Source: Rhizobiaceae bacterium (GTDB lineage: Bacteria > Pseudomonadota > Alphaproteobacteria > Rhizobiales > Rhizobiaceae). From it: DNA of 64,000 bases. The position numbers and the translations under genes were made by a program. This document shows positions 36,559 through 45,669 of the stretch, one piece after another (the first letter of the stretch is position 1; every line of letters begins with the position of its first letter). The notes beneath the pieces are model-generated. The model did no database searches. It worked only from the letters and a program-made list of their open reading frames with translations, and was not told where the DNA came from. The DNA is taken from NCBI GenBank assembly GCA_016742175.1, contig JACVCH010000005.1:62001-126000 (forward strand). The letters run 5' to 3'.

Positions 36559-37629
36559 TCAGTTCTCGATTTCGTCGGCGGTGTAGTAGCCGCTGTCGAC
36601 CAGAACCTCGCGCCAGTTGGCCTCGGTCACCGGAACGGGCTCAAGCAGGTAGGACGGCACGACCTTGACGCCATTGTCGTAGGTCTCGGTGTCGTTGATC
36701 TCCGGCTCGCCTTCGTTCAGCACCGCCTCGACCATGCCGACGGTGACGCGGGCGAGTTCGCGGGTGTCCTTGAAGATGGTCGAATACTGGTCGCCGCGAA
36801 GGATCGCCTTGACGGACGGCACCTCGGCGTCCTGGCCGGACACGATCGGCATTTCCATGTCGCCGGTGCCGTAGCCGACGCCCTTGAGCGAAGAGATGAT
36901 GCCGATCGACAAGCCGTCATAGGGCGAGAGCACGCCATGGACCTGATCGTCCGTGTAGTTGGCCGACAGGAGGTTGTCCATGCGCGCCTGCGCCACGGAG
37001 CCGTCCCAGCGCAGGGTGCCGACGGTCTGCATACCGGTCTGGCCGGACTTGATGACGATGTCGCCTGAATCGATCATCGGCTGCAGCACCGACATCCCGC
37101 CATCGTAGAAGAAGAACGCGTTGTTGTCGTCCGGCGAGCCGCCGAAGAGCTCGACGTTCCACGGCTTCACGTCCGGGAAGCGCTCCTTGAGGCCCGCGAC
37201 CAGCGTCTCGGCCTGCTGCACGCCGACCTTGAAATTGTCGAAGGTGGCGTAATAGTCGACATGCTCGCTGTCGCGGATCAGACGGTCGTAGGCGATCACC
37301 TCGATGCCGGCGGCATCGGCATTGGCGAGCGCGTTGGAAAGCGTGGTGCCGTCGATCGCGGCGATCACCAGCACGTTGACGCCCTTGGTAATCATGTTCT
37401 CGATCTGGGCGAGCTGGTTCGGAATGTCGTCCTCGGCATACTGCAGATCGGTCTCGTAGCCGGCTTCCTTGAACTGCTCGACCATCGAATTGCCGTCCGA
37501 GATCCAGCGGGCCGAGGATTGGGTCGGCATGGCGATTCCGACGAACCCCTTGTCCTGCGCAAAAGCCGGCGCGGATGCGAGGCATGCGGTCAAAGCTGTG
37601 GCGGCAAGCGCCAGGCGCACGAATTTCAT
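36559..37629 (-). CDS. chvE: Periplasmic sugar-binding protein ChvE
   Basis: A 356-residue periplasmic binding protein with a signal peptide ([25 protein letters not shown]). The ligand-binding fold includes [33 protein letters not shown] and [10 protein letters not shown]. This is the multiple-sugar binder of Agrobacterium (glucose, galactose, arabinose), which there also signals to VirA; no vir genes are seen here. ATG at 37629 has GGGAGG 6 bases upstream; earlier in-frame starts are not family-like. It is divergent from gbpR, as in Agrobacterium. Confidence 0.95.
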   Translation of the reverse strand: MKFVRLALAATALTACLASAPAFAQDKGFVGIAMPTQSSARWISDGNSMVEQFKEAGYETDLQYAEDDIPNQLAQIENMITKGVNVLVIAAIDGTTLSNALANADAAGIEVIAYDRLIRDSEHVDYYATFDNFKVGVQQAETLVAGLKERFPDVKPWNVELFGGSPDDNNAFFFYDGGMSVLQPMIDSGDIVIKSGQTGMQTVGTLRWDGSVAQARMDNLLSANYTDDQVHGVLSPYDGLSIGIISSLKGVGYGTGDMEMPIVSGQDAEVPSVKAILRGDQYSTIFKDTRELARVTVGMVEAVLNEGEPEINDTETYDNGVKVVPSYLLEPVPVTEANWREVLVDSGYYTADEIEN

Positions 37630-37724
37630 GATTTCCTCCCAAGGATAGGACCGATCCTCCATCGGCTTCCAACAGCGATATGTCCGAGCGCTATGACGGT
37701 CAAATGCGCTTTCCACGTCTGGAT

Positions 37725-37740
37725 ATATCGATCATGATAT
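37725..37740. promoter_or_regulatory. Candidate GbpR operator
   Basis: ATATC (37725-37729) and GATAT (37736-37740) form an inverted repeat with a 6-base centre in the chvE/gbpR divergent region. A related CGATATGTCC lies at 37676-37685, nearer chvE. The LysR-type spacing fits a GbpR site. The repeat is visible; binding is inferred. Confidence 0.45.
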
Positions 37741-37767
37741 GTCGTAGACGGTATGAGGGCTTCGATC

Positions 37768-38754
37768 ATGAGCACGGAACTGCATGGCGCGACGGGTCGG
37801 CTGCTGCGGCGCGGCCTGAAATTCACCCATCTGCGGCTTCTGGCGGCGCTCGTCGAGCATGAGCAGATCAGCGCTGCTGCCGCGCAGCTTGCGATGTCGC
37901 AGCCGGCGGCCTCGCGCCTCCTGGCGGAGATGGAAACGATCGCCGCGACGAAGCTTTACGCCCGCCATCCGCGTGGCGTGACGCTGACGCCCGCAGGCCT
38001 GAAGCTGGCGCAGTGGGCACGCCGCATCCTGCACGACGTGGACGCCGCCGAGCGCGAGATCGAGGAGATCGACGAGGGGCGGCGCGGGTCGGTGTCAATC
38101 GGTTCGGTCACCGGCCCGGCGCTCGACCTCGTCCTGCCCGTACTCAAGCAGATTCGCGTCACCCATCCGGGGATCATTGCCAATGTCGACGTCGACACCA
38201 GTGACCGGCTGGTCGACCTGCTTCTCGCCGGATCGCTCGATTTCTACATCGGCCGCGTCCCGCGCGATGCCGATCACAGCAAGTTCGCGGCCCGCGCCGT
38301 CGGCCCCGAACCCGTCAGCCTGATCGTGCGGCCCGATCATCCACTGACCCGCGCGACGGATTTGACGCTCGTCGATTGCGTCGAGTTCGACTGGATATTG
38401 CAGGCGCCGGGCGGCCTCCTGCGCCATACGGTCGAAACCTACCTGCTCGAAAAACGCGTGCCGCTGCCCGCGCGTGTCTTGTCGACGTCGTCGACCCTGA
38501 TGACGCTCGCCCTCATTTCCCAGTCCAACGCGATCGCGCCGATCGCCCGCGCCGTCGGGTCGTTCTTCGGCGGCGCTGAGGGAATGGACGGACGCATCGC
38601 CGTCCTGCCGGTGGCGCAGGACCTCTCGGTCTCGCCCTATTCGATCCTGACTCTGGGCGGCCGCAAGCTCTCTCCGGCCTCGCAGGTCGTCTACGACCAG
38701 ATCGAACGAAAGGCCGCCAATCTGGCGGTCGCGGAAACGGCCAGCGCAACCTGA
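37768..38754 (+). CDS. gbpR: LysR-family regulator GbpR
   Basis: A 328-residue LTTR. The helix-turn-helix is at about residues 20-60 (ISAAAAQLAMSQPAASRLL), and the effector-binding domain starts near 90 (GSVSIGSV). In Agrobacterium GbpR activates chvE in response to galactose and arabinose, and the divergent position is the same here. GAGGG lies 8 bases before the ATG at 37768; the ATG at 37753 has no site. It probably also represses itself. Confidence 0.9.
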   Translation: MSTELHGATGRLLRRGLKFTHLRLLAALVEHEQISAAAAQLAMSQPAASRLLAEMETIAATKLYARHPRGVTLTPAGLKLAQWARRILHDVDAAEREIEEIDEGRRGSVSIGSVTGPALDLVLPVLKQIRVTHPGIIANVDVDTSDRLVDLLLAGSLDFYIGRVPRDADHSKFAARAVGPEPVSLIVRPDHPLTRATDLTLVDCVEFDWILQAPGGLLRHTVETYLLEKRVPLPARVLSTSSTLMTLALISQSNAIAPIARAVGSFFGGAEGMDGRIAVLPVAQDLSVSPYSILTLGGRKLSPASQVVYDQIERKAANLAVAETASAT

Positions 38755-38778
38755 AGCAGCAAAAACTCCGACGCCCGG

Positions 38779-38814
38779 TTTACAAAAATAATATAGTATG
38801 ATTTTTTAAAGATC
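38779..38814 (+). promoter_or_regulatory. AT-rich promoter/operator region of ytfQ
   Basis: A markedly AT-rich stretch in GC-rich surroundings lies 35-70 bases before the ytfQ ATG and includes TATAGTATGAT. A small GGGCG-CGA-CGCCC hairpin (about 38815-38827) stands between it and the GGGAGGAG ribosome site. It probably holds the ytf promoter and a regulator site; exact boxes are uncertain. Confidence 0.4.
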
Positions 38815-38848
38815 GGGCGCGACGCCCTTTCTTTGGGAGGAGAATTCC

Positions 38849-39808
38849 ATGAAGTCGAACATCTTGTTCGGCGCGAGCCTGCTCGCGTCGGTGGCCGTCA
38901 TGTCGTCTGCAGCAAGCGCGCAGACCATCGGCTTTTCGCAGATCGGATCGGAATCGGGCTGGCGCGCGGCCGAAACGACGCTGACGCGCATGGAGGCGGA
39001 AAAGCGCGGCATCGACCTGAAATTCGCCGATGCCCAGCAGAAGCAGGAAAACCAGATCAAGGCGCTGCGCTCCTTCATCGCGCAGGGCGTCGACGGCATC
39101 CTGCTGGCGCCCGTCGTCGCCACCGGCTGGGATTCGGTTCTGGAGGAGGCCAAGGAGGCCGACATTCCGGTCGTCCTTCTCGACCGCATGGTCGATTCCT
39201 CCGACGACCTCTACCTGACCGCCGTCGGCTCCGACCTCGTCCATGAAGGCAAGGTCGCGGGCGAGTGGCTGGTCGGCGAGGTGGGAGACGCCGAATGCAA
39301 CGTGGTCGAGCTTCAGGGCACCACCGGCTCGTCGCCGGCCATCGACCGCAAGGCCGGCTTCGAGGAAGGCATTTCGGGCCACGACAACATCAAGATCGTG
39401 CGCAGCCAGACCGGCGACTTCACCCGCGCCAAGGGCAAGGAAGTGATGGAATCCTTCCTCAAGGCCGAGGGCGGCGGCGCGAATATCTGTGCGCTCTACG
39501 CCCACAATGACGACATGGCCGTCGGCGCCATCCAGGCGATCAAGGAAGCAGGCCTCAAGCCCGGTGAAGACATCAAGATCGTCTCCATCGACGCCGTCCC
39601 GGACATCTTCCAGGCCATGGCGGCCGGCGAGGCGAACGCGACCGTCGAACTGACGCCGAACATGGCCGGCCCGGCCTTCGATGCGCTCGACGCCTTCATG
39701 AAGGACGGCACCGTGCCGCCGAAATTCATCCAGACCGAATCGAAGCTGTTCACCCAGGCCGACGATCCGGCCGCGATCTACGAAGAGAAGAAGGACCTCG
39801 GCTACTGA
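38849..39808 (+). CDS. ytfQ: Galactofuranose-type sugar-binding protein YtfQ
   Basis: A 319-residue periplasmic binding protein. The signal peptide is MKSNILFGASLLASVAVMSS up to SAQ, followed by TIGFSQIGSESGWR, a strong YtfQ signature, and the AHNDDMAVGAIQAI segment. E. coli YtfQ binds galactofuranose; rhizobial YtfQ-type systems can also take galactose or arabinose. It heads ytfQ-ytfR-ytfT-yjfF. A perfect 12-bp hairpin follows its stop. Confidence 0.93.
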   Translation: MKSNILFGASLLASVAVMSSAASAQTIGFSQIGSESGWRAAETTLTRMEAEKRGIDLKFADAQQKQENQIKALRSFIAQGVDGILLAPVVATGWDSVLEEAKEADIPVVLLDRMVDSSDDLYLTAVGSDLVHEGKVAGEWLVGEVGDAECNVVELQGTTGSSPAIDRKAGFEEGISGHDNIKIVRSQTGDFTRAKGKEVMESFLKAEGGGANICALYAHNDDMAVGAIQAIKEAGLKPGEDIKIVSIDAVPDIFQAMAAGEANATVELTPNMAGPAFDALDAFMKDGTVPPKFIQTESKLFTQADDPAAIYEEKKDLGY

Positions 39809-39822
39809 TCCGGCCGATCCAT

Positions 39823-39852
39823 GTCCGCCCCGCATGCGCGTGCGGGGCGGAC
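39823..39852 (+). repeat. Strong 12-bp hairpin after ytfQ
   Basis: Arms 39823-39834 and 39841-39852 pair perfectly around TGCGCG. No T-run follows, so it looks more like a message-stabilising or processing hairpin that keeps binding-protein mRNA abundant than a full terminator. An in-frame ATG for ytfR lies at its base and is not used on this reading. Confidence 0.75.
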
Positions 39853-39880
39853 CTTGCCTGTCGACAGCATCGAGACCTGC

Positions 39881-41434
39881 ATGAATCTTGTGCCTGAAAG
39901 CCCGCCGCTCCTGCGCGCGGAGCATCTGTCCAAATCGTTTCCCGGCACCAAGGCCCTCGACGATGTCGGCTTTGCGCTGCGCGCCAGCGAGGTTCACGCG
40001 CTGCTCGGCGAGAACGGCGCGGGCAAGTCGACGCTGATCAAGTGCCTGACCGGCGCCTATCGCCGCGATGCCGGCGACATCCTGCTCGACGGCCGGTCGA
40101 TCGATCCGAAGGATACGCTGCACGCGCAGCGCCTCGGGATCGGAACCGTCTATCAGGAGGTCAATCTCCTGCCCAATCTGACGGTCGCGGAGAACCTGTT
40201 CCTCGGGCACCAGCCGATGCGCTTCGGCTTGATCTCGCCGCGTCGGATGAATGCCGATGCCGAGGCGCTGCTCGCCCAGTACGGCCTCGCCATCGATCCG
40301 GCCCGCCAGCTCGACAGCTATTCGGTGGCCGTGCAGCAGGTCGTCGCGATCGCCCGCGCGGTCTCGCTGTCCGGCAAGGTGCTGATCCTCGACGAGCCCA
40401 CCGCCAGCCTCGACCAGCACGAGGTCCAGATGCTGTTCGGCGTCATCCGCGGCCTCAAGGCGCGCGGGCTCGGCATCATCTTCATTTCGCATTTCCTCGA
40501 CCAAGTGTTCGCGATTTCGGATCGGATCACGGTCCTGCGCAACGGCCGGTTGGTCGGGACCGAGCCAACCGCGAATATCGACCGGCTGAAGCTCATCAAC
40601 ATGATGCTCGGGCGCGAACTGGCCGAGGAAACGCGCAAGACCGGACGCGTCGCGCCGGCGCGCACGGACACTGCGAAATTCCGGTTCGAGGGCATGGGCA
40701 AGCGCGGCCGCATCGCCCCCTTCGACCTTGATGTCCATGCCGGCGAAGTGGTCGGCATGGCGGGTCTCCTCGGCTCCGGCCGAACCGAGACCGCCGAACT
40801 CCTCTTCGGCGTCTCCGGTCATGATGGTGGGGAGGCGCGCAAGGACGGCCGGCCCGTCCGGCTTGCCTCGCCGCGCGATGCGGTGGCGGCGGGCTTCGGC
40901 TTCCTTCCCGAGGACCGCAAGAGCCACGGCATCATCTCCGAACTCAGCGTTCGCGAGAACATCGTGCTCGCGCTGCAGGCCCGGCTCGGCTGGATGAAGC
41001 GGATTTCGAGCCGACGGCAAATGGCGATGGCCGACGATTTCATCCGCCGGCTCGACATCCGGACGTCCGACGCCGAAAAGCCGGTCGGACAACTGTCCGG
41101 CGGCAACCAGCAGAAGGTCATGCTGGCGCGCTGGCTCGCGACCAATCCGGAATTTCTCATTCTCGACGAGCCGACGCGCGGCATCGATGTCGGCGCCCAT
41201 GCCGAGATCATCCGACTGATCGAAGAACTGTGCGCCGGCGGCATGTCGCTGCTCGTCATCTCGTCCGAACTCGACGAACTCGTCGTCTACAGCAACCGCG
41301 TCGTCGTCGTGCGCGACCGGACCCATGTCGCCGAACTCGTCGGCGAGAACGTGACGGCCGAGCGCATGGTGCAGGCGATCGCCGCGCCGGAAAAGGCATC
41401 CGCCTACGCCGCGTCGTCTGAGACCGTGTCATGA
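39881..41434 (+). CDS. ytfR: Sugar ABC transporter ATP-binding protein YtfR
   Basis: A 517-residue double ATPase of the RbsA type. The first domain has [12 protein letters not shown] and LILDEPTASL; the second has degenerate GLLGSGRTE, signature [15 protein letters not shown] and [14 protein letters not shown] at 39881 is chosen because the earlier in-frame ATG (39821) falls at the ytfQ hairpin and adds residues unlike the family; no strong ribosome site precedes either. Its stop overlaps the ytfT start (ATGA). Confidence 0.92.
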   Translation: MNLVPESPPLLRAEHLSKSFPGTKALDDVGFALRASEVHALLGENGAGKSTLIKCLTGAYRRDAGDILLDGRSIDPKDTLHAQRLGIGTVYQEVNLLPNLTVAENLFLGHQPMRFGLISPRRMNADAEALLAQYGLAIDPARQLDSYSVAVQQVVAIARAVSLSGKVLILDEPTASLDQHEVQMLFGVIRGLKARGLGIIFISHFLDQVFAISDRITVLRNGRLVGTEPTANIDRLKLINMMLGRELAEETRKTGRVAPARTDTAKFRFEGMGKRGRIAPFDLDVHAGEVVGMAGLLGSGRTETAELLFGVSGHDGGEARKDGRPVRLASPRDAVAAGFGFLPEDRKSHGIISELSVRENIVLALQARLGWMKRISSRRQMAMADDFIRRLDIRTSDAEKPVGQLSGGNQQKVMLARWLATNPEFLILDEPTRGIDVGAHAEIIRLIEELCAGGMSLLVISSELDELVVYSNRVVVVRDRTHVAELVGENVTAERMVQAIAAPEKASAYAASSETVS

Positions 41435-42423
41435 ACGCGCGCTTCCTGAGGCGGATCGCCCCGCAGATCGCGACGCTCGCCGCGGTCGTCGCCCTGATCG
41501 CCTTCGTCTTTCCCGGCTTCTTCGACATCTCCCTTGCCAATGGCCGGCTCTACGGGAGCCCGATCGACATCCTGAACCGCGGCGCGCCGGTCGCGCTGCT
41601 CGCCATCGGCATGACGCTGGTCATCGCGACGGGCGGCATCGACCTGTCGGTCGGCGCCGTCATGGCCATCTGCGGCGCGGTCGCGGCATGGTGCGTGCGC
41701 CAGGACTACGGCCTGGTCTCCACGCTCGCCGTCAGCCTGTCCGCGGGCTTGGCCTGCGGCGTTTGGAACGGCTTCCTCGTTGCCGTGCTGCGCATCCAGC
41801 CGATCGTCGCGACGCTCATCCTGATGGTCGCCGGGCGTGGCATCGCGCAGCTCATCACCGAAGGCGCCATCCTCACCTTCAATCATGAAGGCCTGATCTT
41901 CATGGGTTCCGGCGCGGTCTTCGCCATCCCGACGCCGGTCCTCCTCTGGCTGGCGATGGGCGCGCTCGTCACGCTGATCGTCAGGCGCAGCGCGCTCGGC
42001 CTCCTGATCGAGGCGATTGGCGTCAACCAGCGGGCCTCGATGCTGTCGGGCGTCAACGCGCGGGTGCTGATCGTCGCCGTCTACATGACGTCCGGCCTTT
42101 GCGCCGCGCTTGCCGGCATCATCGCCGCTGCAGACATCCGCGGCGCCGACGCCAACAATGCCGGCCTCTGGCTGGAGCTCGACGCCATCCTCGCCGTCGT
42201 CATCGGCGGAACGTCGCTTCTCGGCGGCCGGTTCTCGATCGTCGCTTCGCTGATCGGCGCCATGATCATCCAGGCGGTGAACACCGGCATCCTCCTGTCG
42301 GGCTTCCCGCCCGAGTTCAACCTCGTCATCAAGGCCGGGATCATCCTCGTCATCCTCGTCCTGCAGTCGCCCGCCTTGCGCGTCGCGACGACCTTCATCA
42401 AGCCGGCGCGGAGTTTGCGATGA
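41431..42423 (+). CDS. ytfT: Sugar ABC transporter permease YtfT
   Basis: A 330-residue BPD_transp_2 permease with 8-10 helices. The conserved TGGIDLSVGAVMA motif is near residues 67-79, and the late GGTSLLGGRFSI segment is present. Both ends overlap neighbours by four bases (ATGA), so ytfR-ytfT-yjfF are translationally coupled. It pairs with YjfF as a heterodimeric channel. Confidence 0.93.
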   Translation: MNARFLRRIAPQIATLAAVVALIAFVFPGFFDISLANGRLYGSPIDILNRGAPVALLAIGMTLVIATGGIDLSVGAVMAICGAVAAWCVRQDYGLVSTLAVSLSAGLACGVWNGFLVAVLRIQPIVATLILMVAGRGIAQLITEGAILTFNHEGLIFMGSGAVFAIPTPVLLWLAMGALVTLIVRRSALGLLIEAIGVNQRASMLSGVNARVLIVAVYMTSGLCAALAGIIAAADIRGADANNAGLWLELDAILAVVIGGTSLLGGRFSIVASLIGAMIIQAVNTGILLSGFPPEFNLVIKAGIILVILVLQSPALRVATTFIKPARSLR

Positions 42424-43397
42424 ACGCGCGCCTGTTCCCGCTTGCCGCGACCATCGCGATCTTTCTCGTCGCCTATGCGATCTGCTACGCGCAGTTCCCG
42501 GCGATGCTCTCGACGCGCGTCGTCGGCAACCTCCTGACCGACAACGCGTTTCTCGGCATCGCGGCGGTCGGCATGACCTTCGTCATCCTGTCGGGCGGCA
42601 TCGACCTGTCGATCGGCTCGGTCATCGCCTTTTCGGGCGTCTTCATCGCCGTTCTCCTGCGCGACACCGGCCTCGATCCGCTGCCGGTCTTCGTGATGCT
42701 GCTCGTCATCACCACGCTTTTCGGCGCGGCGATGGGCGCGGTCATCTATTTCCTCGAAATGCCGCCCTTCATCGTCACCCTCGCCGGCATGTTCCTGGCG
42801 CGCGGCATGGCTTACGTCCTGTCCATCGACAGCGTGCCCATCGCGCACGAGACCTATGACGCGCTGCAGTCGCTCTACTGGCTGATGCCGGGCAAGGGGC
42901 GCCTCACCTTCATCGGCGGGCTGATGCTGGTCGTCTTCCTCGCCGGCATCCTCGTCGCGCATCGAACCCGCTTCGGCACCAACGTCTATGCGCTCGGCGG
43001 CGGCGTGCAGACCGCCCGGCTGATGGGGGTGCCCGTCGCGCGCACGACGATCCTGATCTACGCCCTTTCGGGCTTCCTGGCCGGCCTGTCCGGCATCGTC
43101 TTCTCCCTCTACACCTCGGCCGGCTACTCGCTCGCGACCGTCGGCGTCGAGCTCGACGCCATCGCCGCCGTCGTCATCGGCGGGACGCTCCTGACCGGCG
43201 GCAGCGGCTTTGTCGCCGGTACCTTCTTCGGGGTGTTGATCATGGGGCTGATCCAGACCTATGTGATCTTCGACGGCACCTTGTCGAGCTGGTGGACGAA
43301 GATCGCGATCGGTCTCTTGCTTCTGGCGTTCATCGTGCTGCAGAAGGGTTTGGTCGTTCTGACCGAGCGGCGGCAGTCGGCCGCGAGAACAGGGTAG
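42420..43397 (+). CDS. yjfF: Sugar ABC transporter permease YjfF
   Basis: A 325-residue permease, paralogous to YtfT, with the SGGIDLSIGSVIAFSG motif and GGTLLTGGSGFVAGT near the end. It completes the YtfQ-YtfR-YtfT-YjfF importer. The DgoR-like regulator gene starts 9 bases after its stop and probably shares the transcript. Confidence 0.93.
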   Translation: MNARLFPLAATIAIFLVAYAICYAQFPAMLSTRVVGNLLTDNAFLGIAAVGMTFVILSGGIDLSIGSVIAFSGVFIAVLLRDTGLDPLPVFVMLLVITTLFGAAMGAVIYFLEMPPFIVTLAGMFLARGMAYVLSIDSVPIAHETYDALQSLYWLMPGKGRLTFIGGLMLVVFLAGILVAHRTRFGTNVYALGGGVQTARLMGVPVARTTILIYALSGFLAGLSGIVFSLYTSAGYSLATVGVELDAIAAVVIGGTLLTGGSGFVAGTFFGVLIMGLIQTYVIFDGTLSSWWTKIAIGLLLLAFIVLQKGLVVLTERRQSAARTG

Positions 43398-43406
43398 GGG
43401 AAAAAG

Positions 43407-44153
43407 TTGCTCAAGACAGCGATATCGGGACAGGTTGCCAGGAACAGCCATTCCCATGTCGTGCACGAATTGGGCAAGTCGATCGTCGGCGGCGTCTATC
43501 GCAGCGGCTCGATCCTTCCAGGCGACACCGAACTGGCCGAGCGCTTCGACGTCTCGCGCACCGTCCTGCGCGAAGCCATGAAGACCCTGACGGCGAAGGG
43601 TCTGGTCGTGCCCCGGGCGCGTATCGGAACGCGCGTGACCGAGAGCTCGACCTGGAATTTCTTCGACGCCGACGTCCTGACCTGGCATCTGGAACGCGGC
43701 GTGGACTTCGCCTTCCTGCACCACCTGTCCGACATGCGACTGTCCTTCGAGCCGAATGCCGCGCGTCTTGCCGCCGACCGCGCCACCAAGGCCGACATCG
43801 AACGCCTCTACGCCTGCGCCGACGCCATGGAGAACGCCAATTCGGAGGAAAGCTTCGCGCTCGCCGACCTGGCCCTGCACATCGCCGTCCTGGACGCCTC
43901 GAAGAACCCGTTCATGTATTCGGTCGGCACGCTGATCGAGGCGGCGCTGGTGACCAGCTTCAAGGTCAGTTCGCCCTATGGCGAGGTGGCGCGGCAGAAC
44001 GCGACCGCGAAGGCCCATCGCGCCATCGTGGAGCGGATCGAAGCGCGCGACCCGGACGGCGCCGCCCGCGCGATCGAACATGTCATCGTCGACGGCCGCG
44101 ACCGGATCGCGAAGACGGCCCATTCCGCGTCGAACGAGCCCGCCGCGACGTAG
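43407..44153 (+). CDS. GntR/FadR-family regulator, DgoR-like
   Basis: A 248-residue GntR regulator with a TTG start preceded by AGGGG. The winged helix (about 15-80) has LAERFDVSRTVLREAMKTL; the FCD domain has metal-binding residues in LHIAVLDAS and AHRAIVERI. DgoR and related proteins repress galactonate genes and bind sugar acids. Being last in the ytf operon, it probably represses that operon or dgoKA. No copy of the AACTGT palindrome from the next region is seen near it. Confidence 0.87.
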   Translation: MLKTAISGQVARNSHSHVVHELGKSIVGGVYRSGSILPGDTELAERFDVSRTVLREAMKTLTAKGLVVPRARIGTRVTESSTWNFFDADVLTWHLERGVDFAFLHHLSDMRLSFEPNAARLAADRATKADIERLYACADAMENANSEESFALADLALHIAVLDASKNPFMYSVGTLIEAALVTSFKVSSPYGEVARQNATAKAHRAIVERIEARDPDGAARAIEHVIVDGRDRIAKTAHSASNEPAAT

Positions 44154-44155
44154 CC

Positions 44156-45649
44156 TCAGAGCGGGCTCGCGATGGCTTTCGTCTCCAGGTAGGAATCGAA
44201 GACTTCCCGGCCGCGCTCGCGGCCCCAGCCTGACTGGCGGAAACCGCCGAAGGGCATGGCGCTGTCGCCGACGAAGTGCCGGTTGATGCCGATCGTGCCG
44301 GCCCGCAGGCGCGCCGCCATCTTGTGCGCGACCTGCAGGTTCTGCGTGAAGATGCTGGCCGCAAGCCCATACGGGCTGTCATTGGCCTGCCGGGCGATGC
44401 CGTCGAGATCGTCATCGGTGTAGCGCAGGACACTGAGGACCGGCCCGAAGATTTCCTCGCGCACGACGCTCATCTGCGGGTTAAGGCCGGCGAGGATCGT
44501 CGGCTTGTAGAAGTAGCCGTCGCTCTCCATCGCCTCGCCGCCGGTGACGACGGACGCTCCCTCGCGCACGCCCTGCGCAGTCATCGACGACACGCGTTCG
44601 AGCTGCGTCGACGAGATCAGCGGACCCATCTGGCTGCCTTCGGCAAGGCCGTAGCCGACCTTCAGCGACTGCGCGGCGGAGGCGACGCCGTCGACGAGCC
44701 TGTCGAACACGCTTTCATGCGCATAGACGCGCGAGCCGGCCGTGCAGATCTGCCCCGCATTCGAGAAGATGCCGCTGGCGACGCCGGGAATGGCGAGCGA
44801 CAGGTCGGCGTCGGGGAAGACGATGACCGGGCTCTTGCCGCCGAGTTCGAGCGACACGCGCTTCAGGTTTGTCGCCGCCGCAGCCGTTGCGATCGAGCGG
44901 CCGGTGCGGGTCGAGCCGGTGAACGCGATCTTGTCGATGTCGGGGTGGCTGGCCATCGCAGCGCCCACCTCGGCGCCGCCGAGGACAACGTTGAAGACGC
45001 CCTTCGGAAAGCCCGCCTCGAGCGCCAGTTCAGCGAGGTAAAGCGCGGTCAGCGGCGTCTGCTCGGCCGGCTTCAGCACGATCGTGCAGCCTGCCGCCAG
45101 TGCCGGTGCGATCTTCCACGCCGCCATCATCAGCGGCCCGTTCCACGGCACGATCTGGCCGACGACGCCGACGGGTTCGCGCAGCGTATAGGCGTGCCAT
45201 TCGCCGGGCGAGGAAACCGGGATCGTCTCGCCCGTCAGCTTCGTCGGCCAGCCGGCCGTGTAGCGGATGAGGTCGACGGACGGGCCGACATGGCCCGCCT
45301 TGGCGACCGCGACCGGCATGCCGTTATTGATCGATTCCAGTTCGGCGATCGTGTCGGCATGATGCTCGATCAGGTCGGCGAGGCGCCAGATGAGCTTCGA
45401 GCGCTCGTTGGGTTTCATCATGCGCCACGGCCCGTCCTCGAAGGCGCGGCGCGCGGCCGCGACCGCCAGGTCGACATCGGCGCCCGTGCCGCAGGGCACG
45501 TCGGCGATGACCTTGCCGAGGCCGGGGTCCATGATCTGCGAGACGGCACCGTTCGCCGCCTGTCTCCATTTGCCGTCGATCAGCATGCCGTGCCGGCGGG
45601 CGATGTAGCGCGTCGTCGCCGCGCCGGGCGACTTGATGTGAACGTTCAT
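44156..45649 (-). CDS. Aldehyde dehydrogenase (NAD(P)+)
   Basis: A 497-residue ALDH. The NAD fold includes VGVVGQIVPWNGPL, FTGSTRTG and SLELGGKSP (general-base Glu); the catalytic Cys is in NAGQICTAGSR (about residue 300). All active-site residues are present. GGAGA lies 6 bases before the ATG. It is 20 bases downstream of an alcohol dehydrogenase gene, so the pair oxidises an alcohol to an acid in two steps. They share a promoter with one copy of the island palindrome. Converges on the DgoR-like gene 2 bases away. Confidence 0.94.
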   Translation of the reverse strand: MNVHIKSPGAATTRYIARRHGMLIDGKWRQAANGAVSQIMDPGLGKVIADVPCGTGADVDLAVAAARRAFEDGPWRMMKPNERSKLIWRLADLIEHHADTIAELESINNGMPVAVAKAGHVGPSVDLIRYTAGWPTKLTGETIPVSSPGEWHAYTLREPVGVVGQIVPWNGPLMMAAWKIAPALAAGCTIVLKPAEQTPLTALYLAELALEAGFPKGVFNVVLGGAEVGAAMASHPDIDKIAFTGSTRTGRSIATAAAATNLKRVSLELGGKSPVIVFPDADLSLAIPGVASGIFSNAGQICTAGSRVYAHESVFDRLVDGVASAAQSLKVGYGLAEGSQMGPLISSTQLERVSSMTAQGVREGASVVTGGEAMESDGYFYKPTILAGLNPQMSVVREEIFGPVLSVLRYTDDDLDGIARQANDSPYGLAASIFTQNLQVAHKMAARLRAGTIGINRHFVGDSAMPFGGFRQSGWGRERGREVFDSYLETKAIASPL

Positions 45650-45669
45650 GGGAATGTCTCCGGACCGGG

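Noticed and set aside
36559-37629. ChvE as evidence for a virulence (vir/Ti) context
   Set aside because: The chvE locus is chromosomal and common in sugar uptake; no vir, T-DNA or plasmid genes are in the window.
39858-39867. CTGTCGACAG near ytfR, similar to the core of the island operator
   Set aside because: It has the outer CTGT/ACAG arms but a CG centre and no AA/TT flanks, lies inside the sugar operon between a hairpin and ytfR, and contains no TTGACA; most likely chance.
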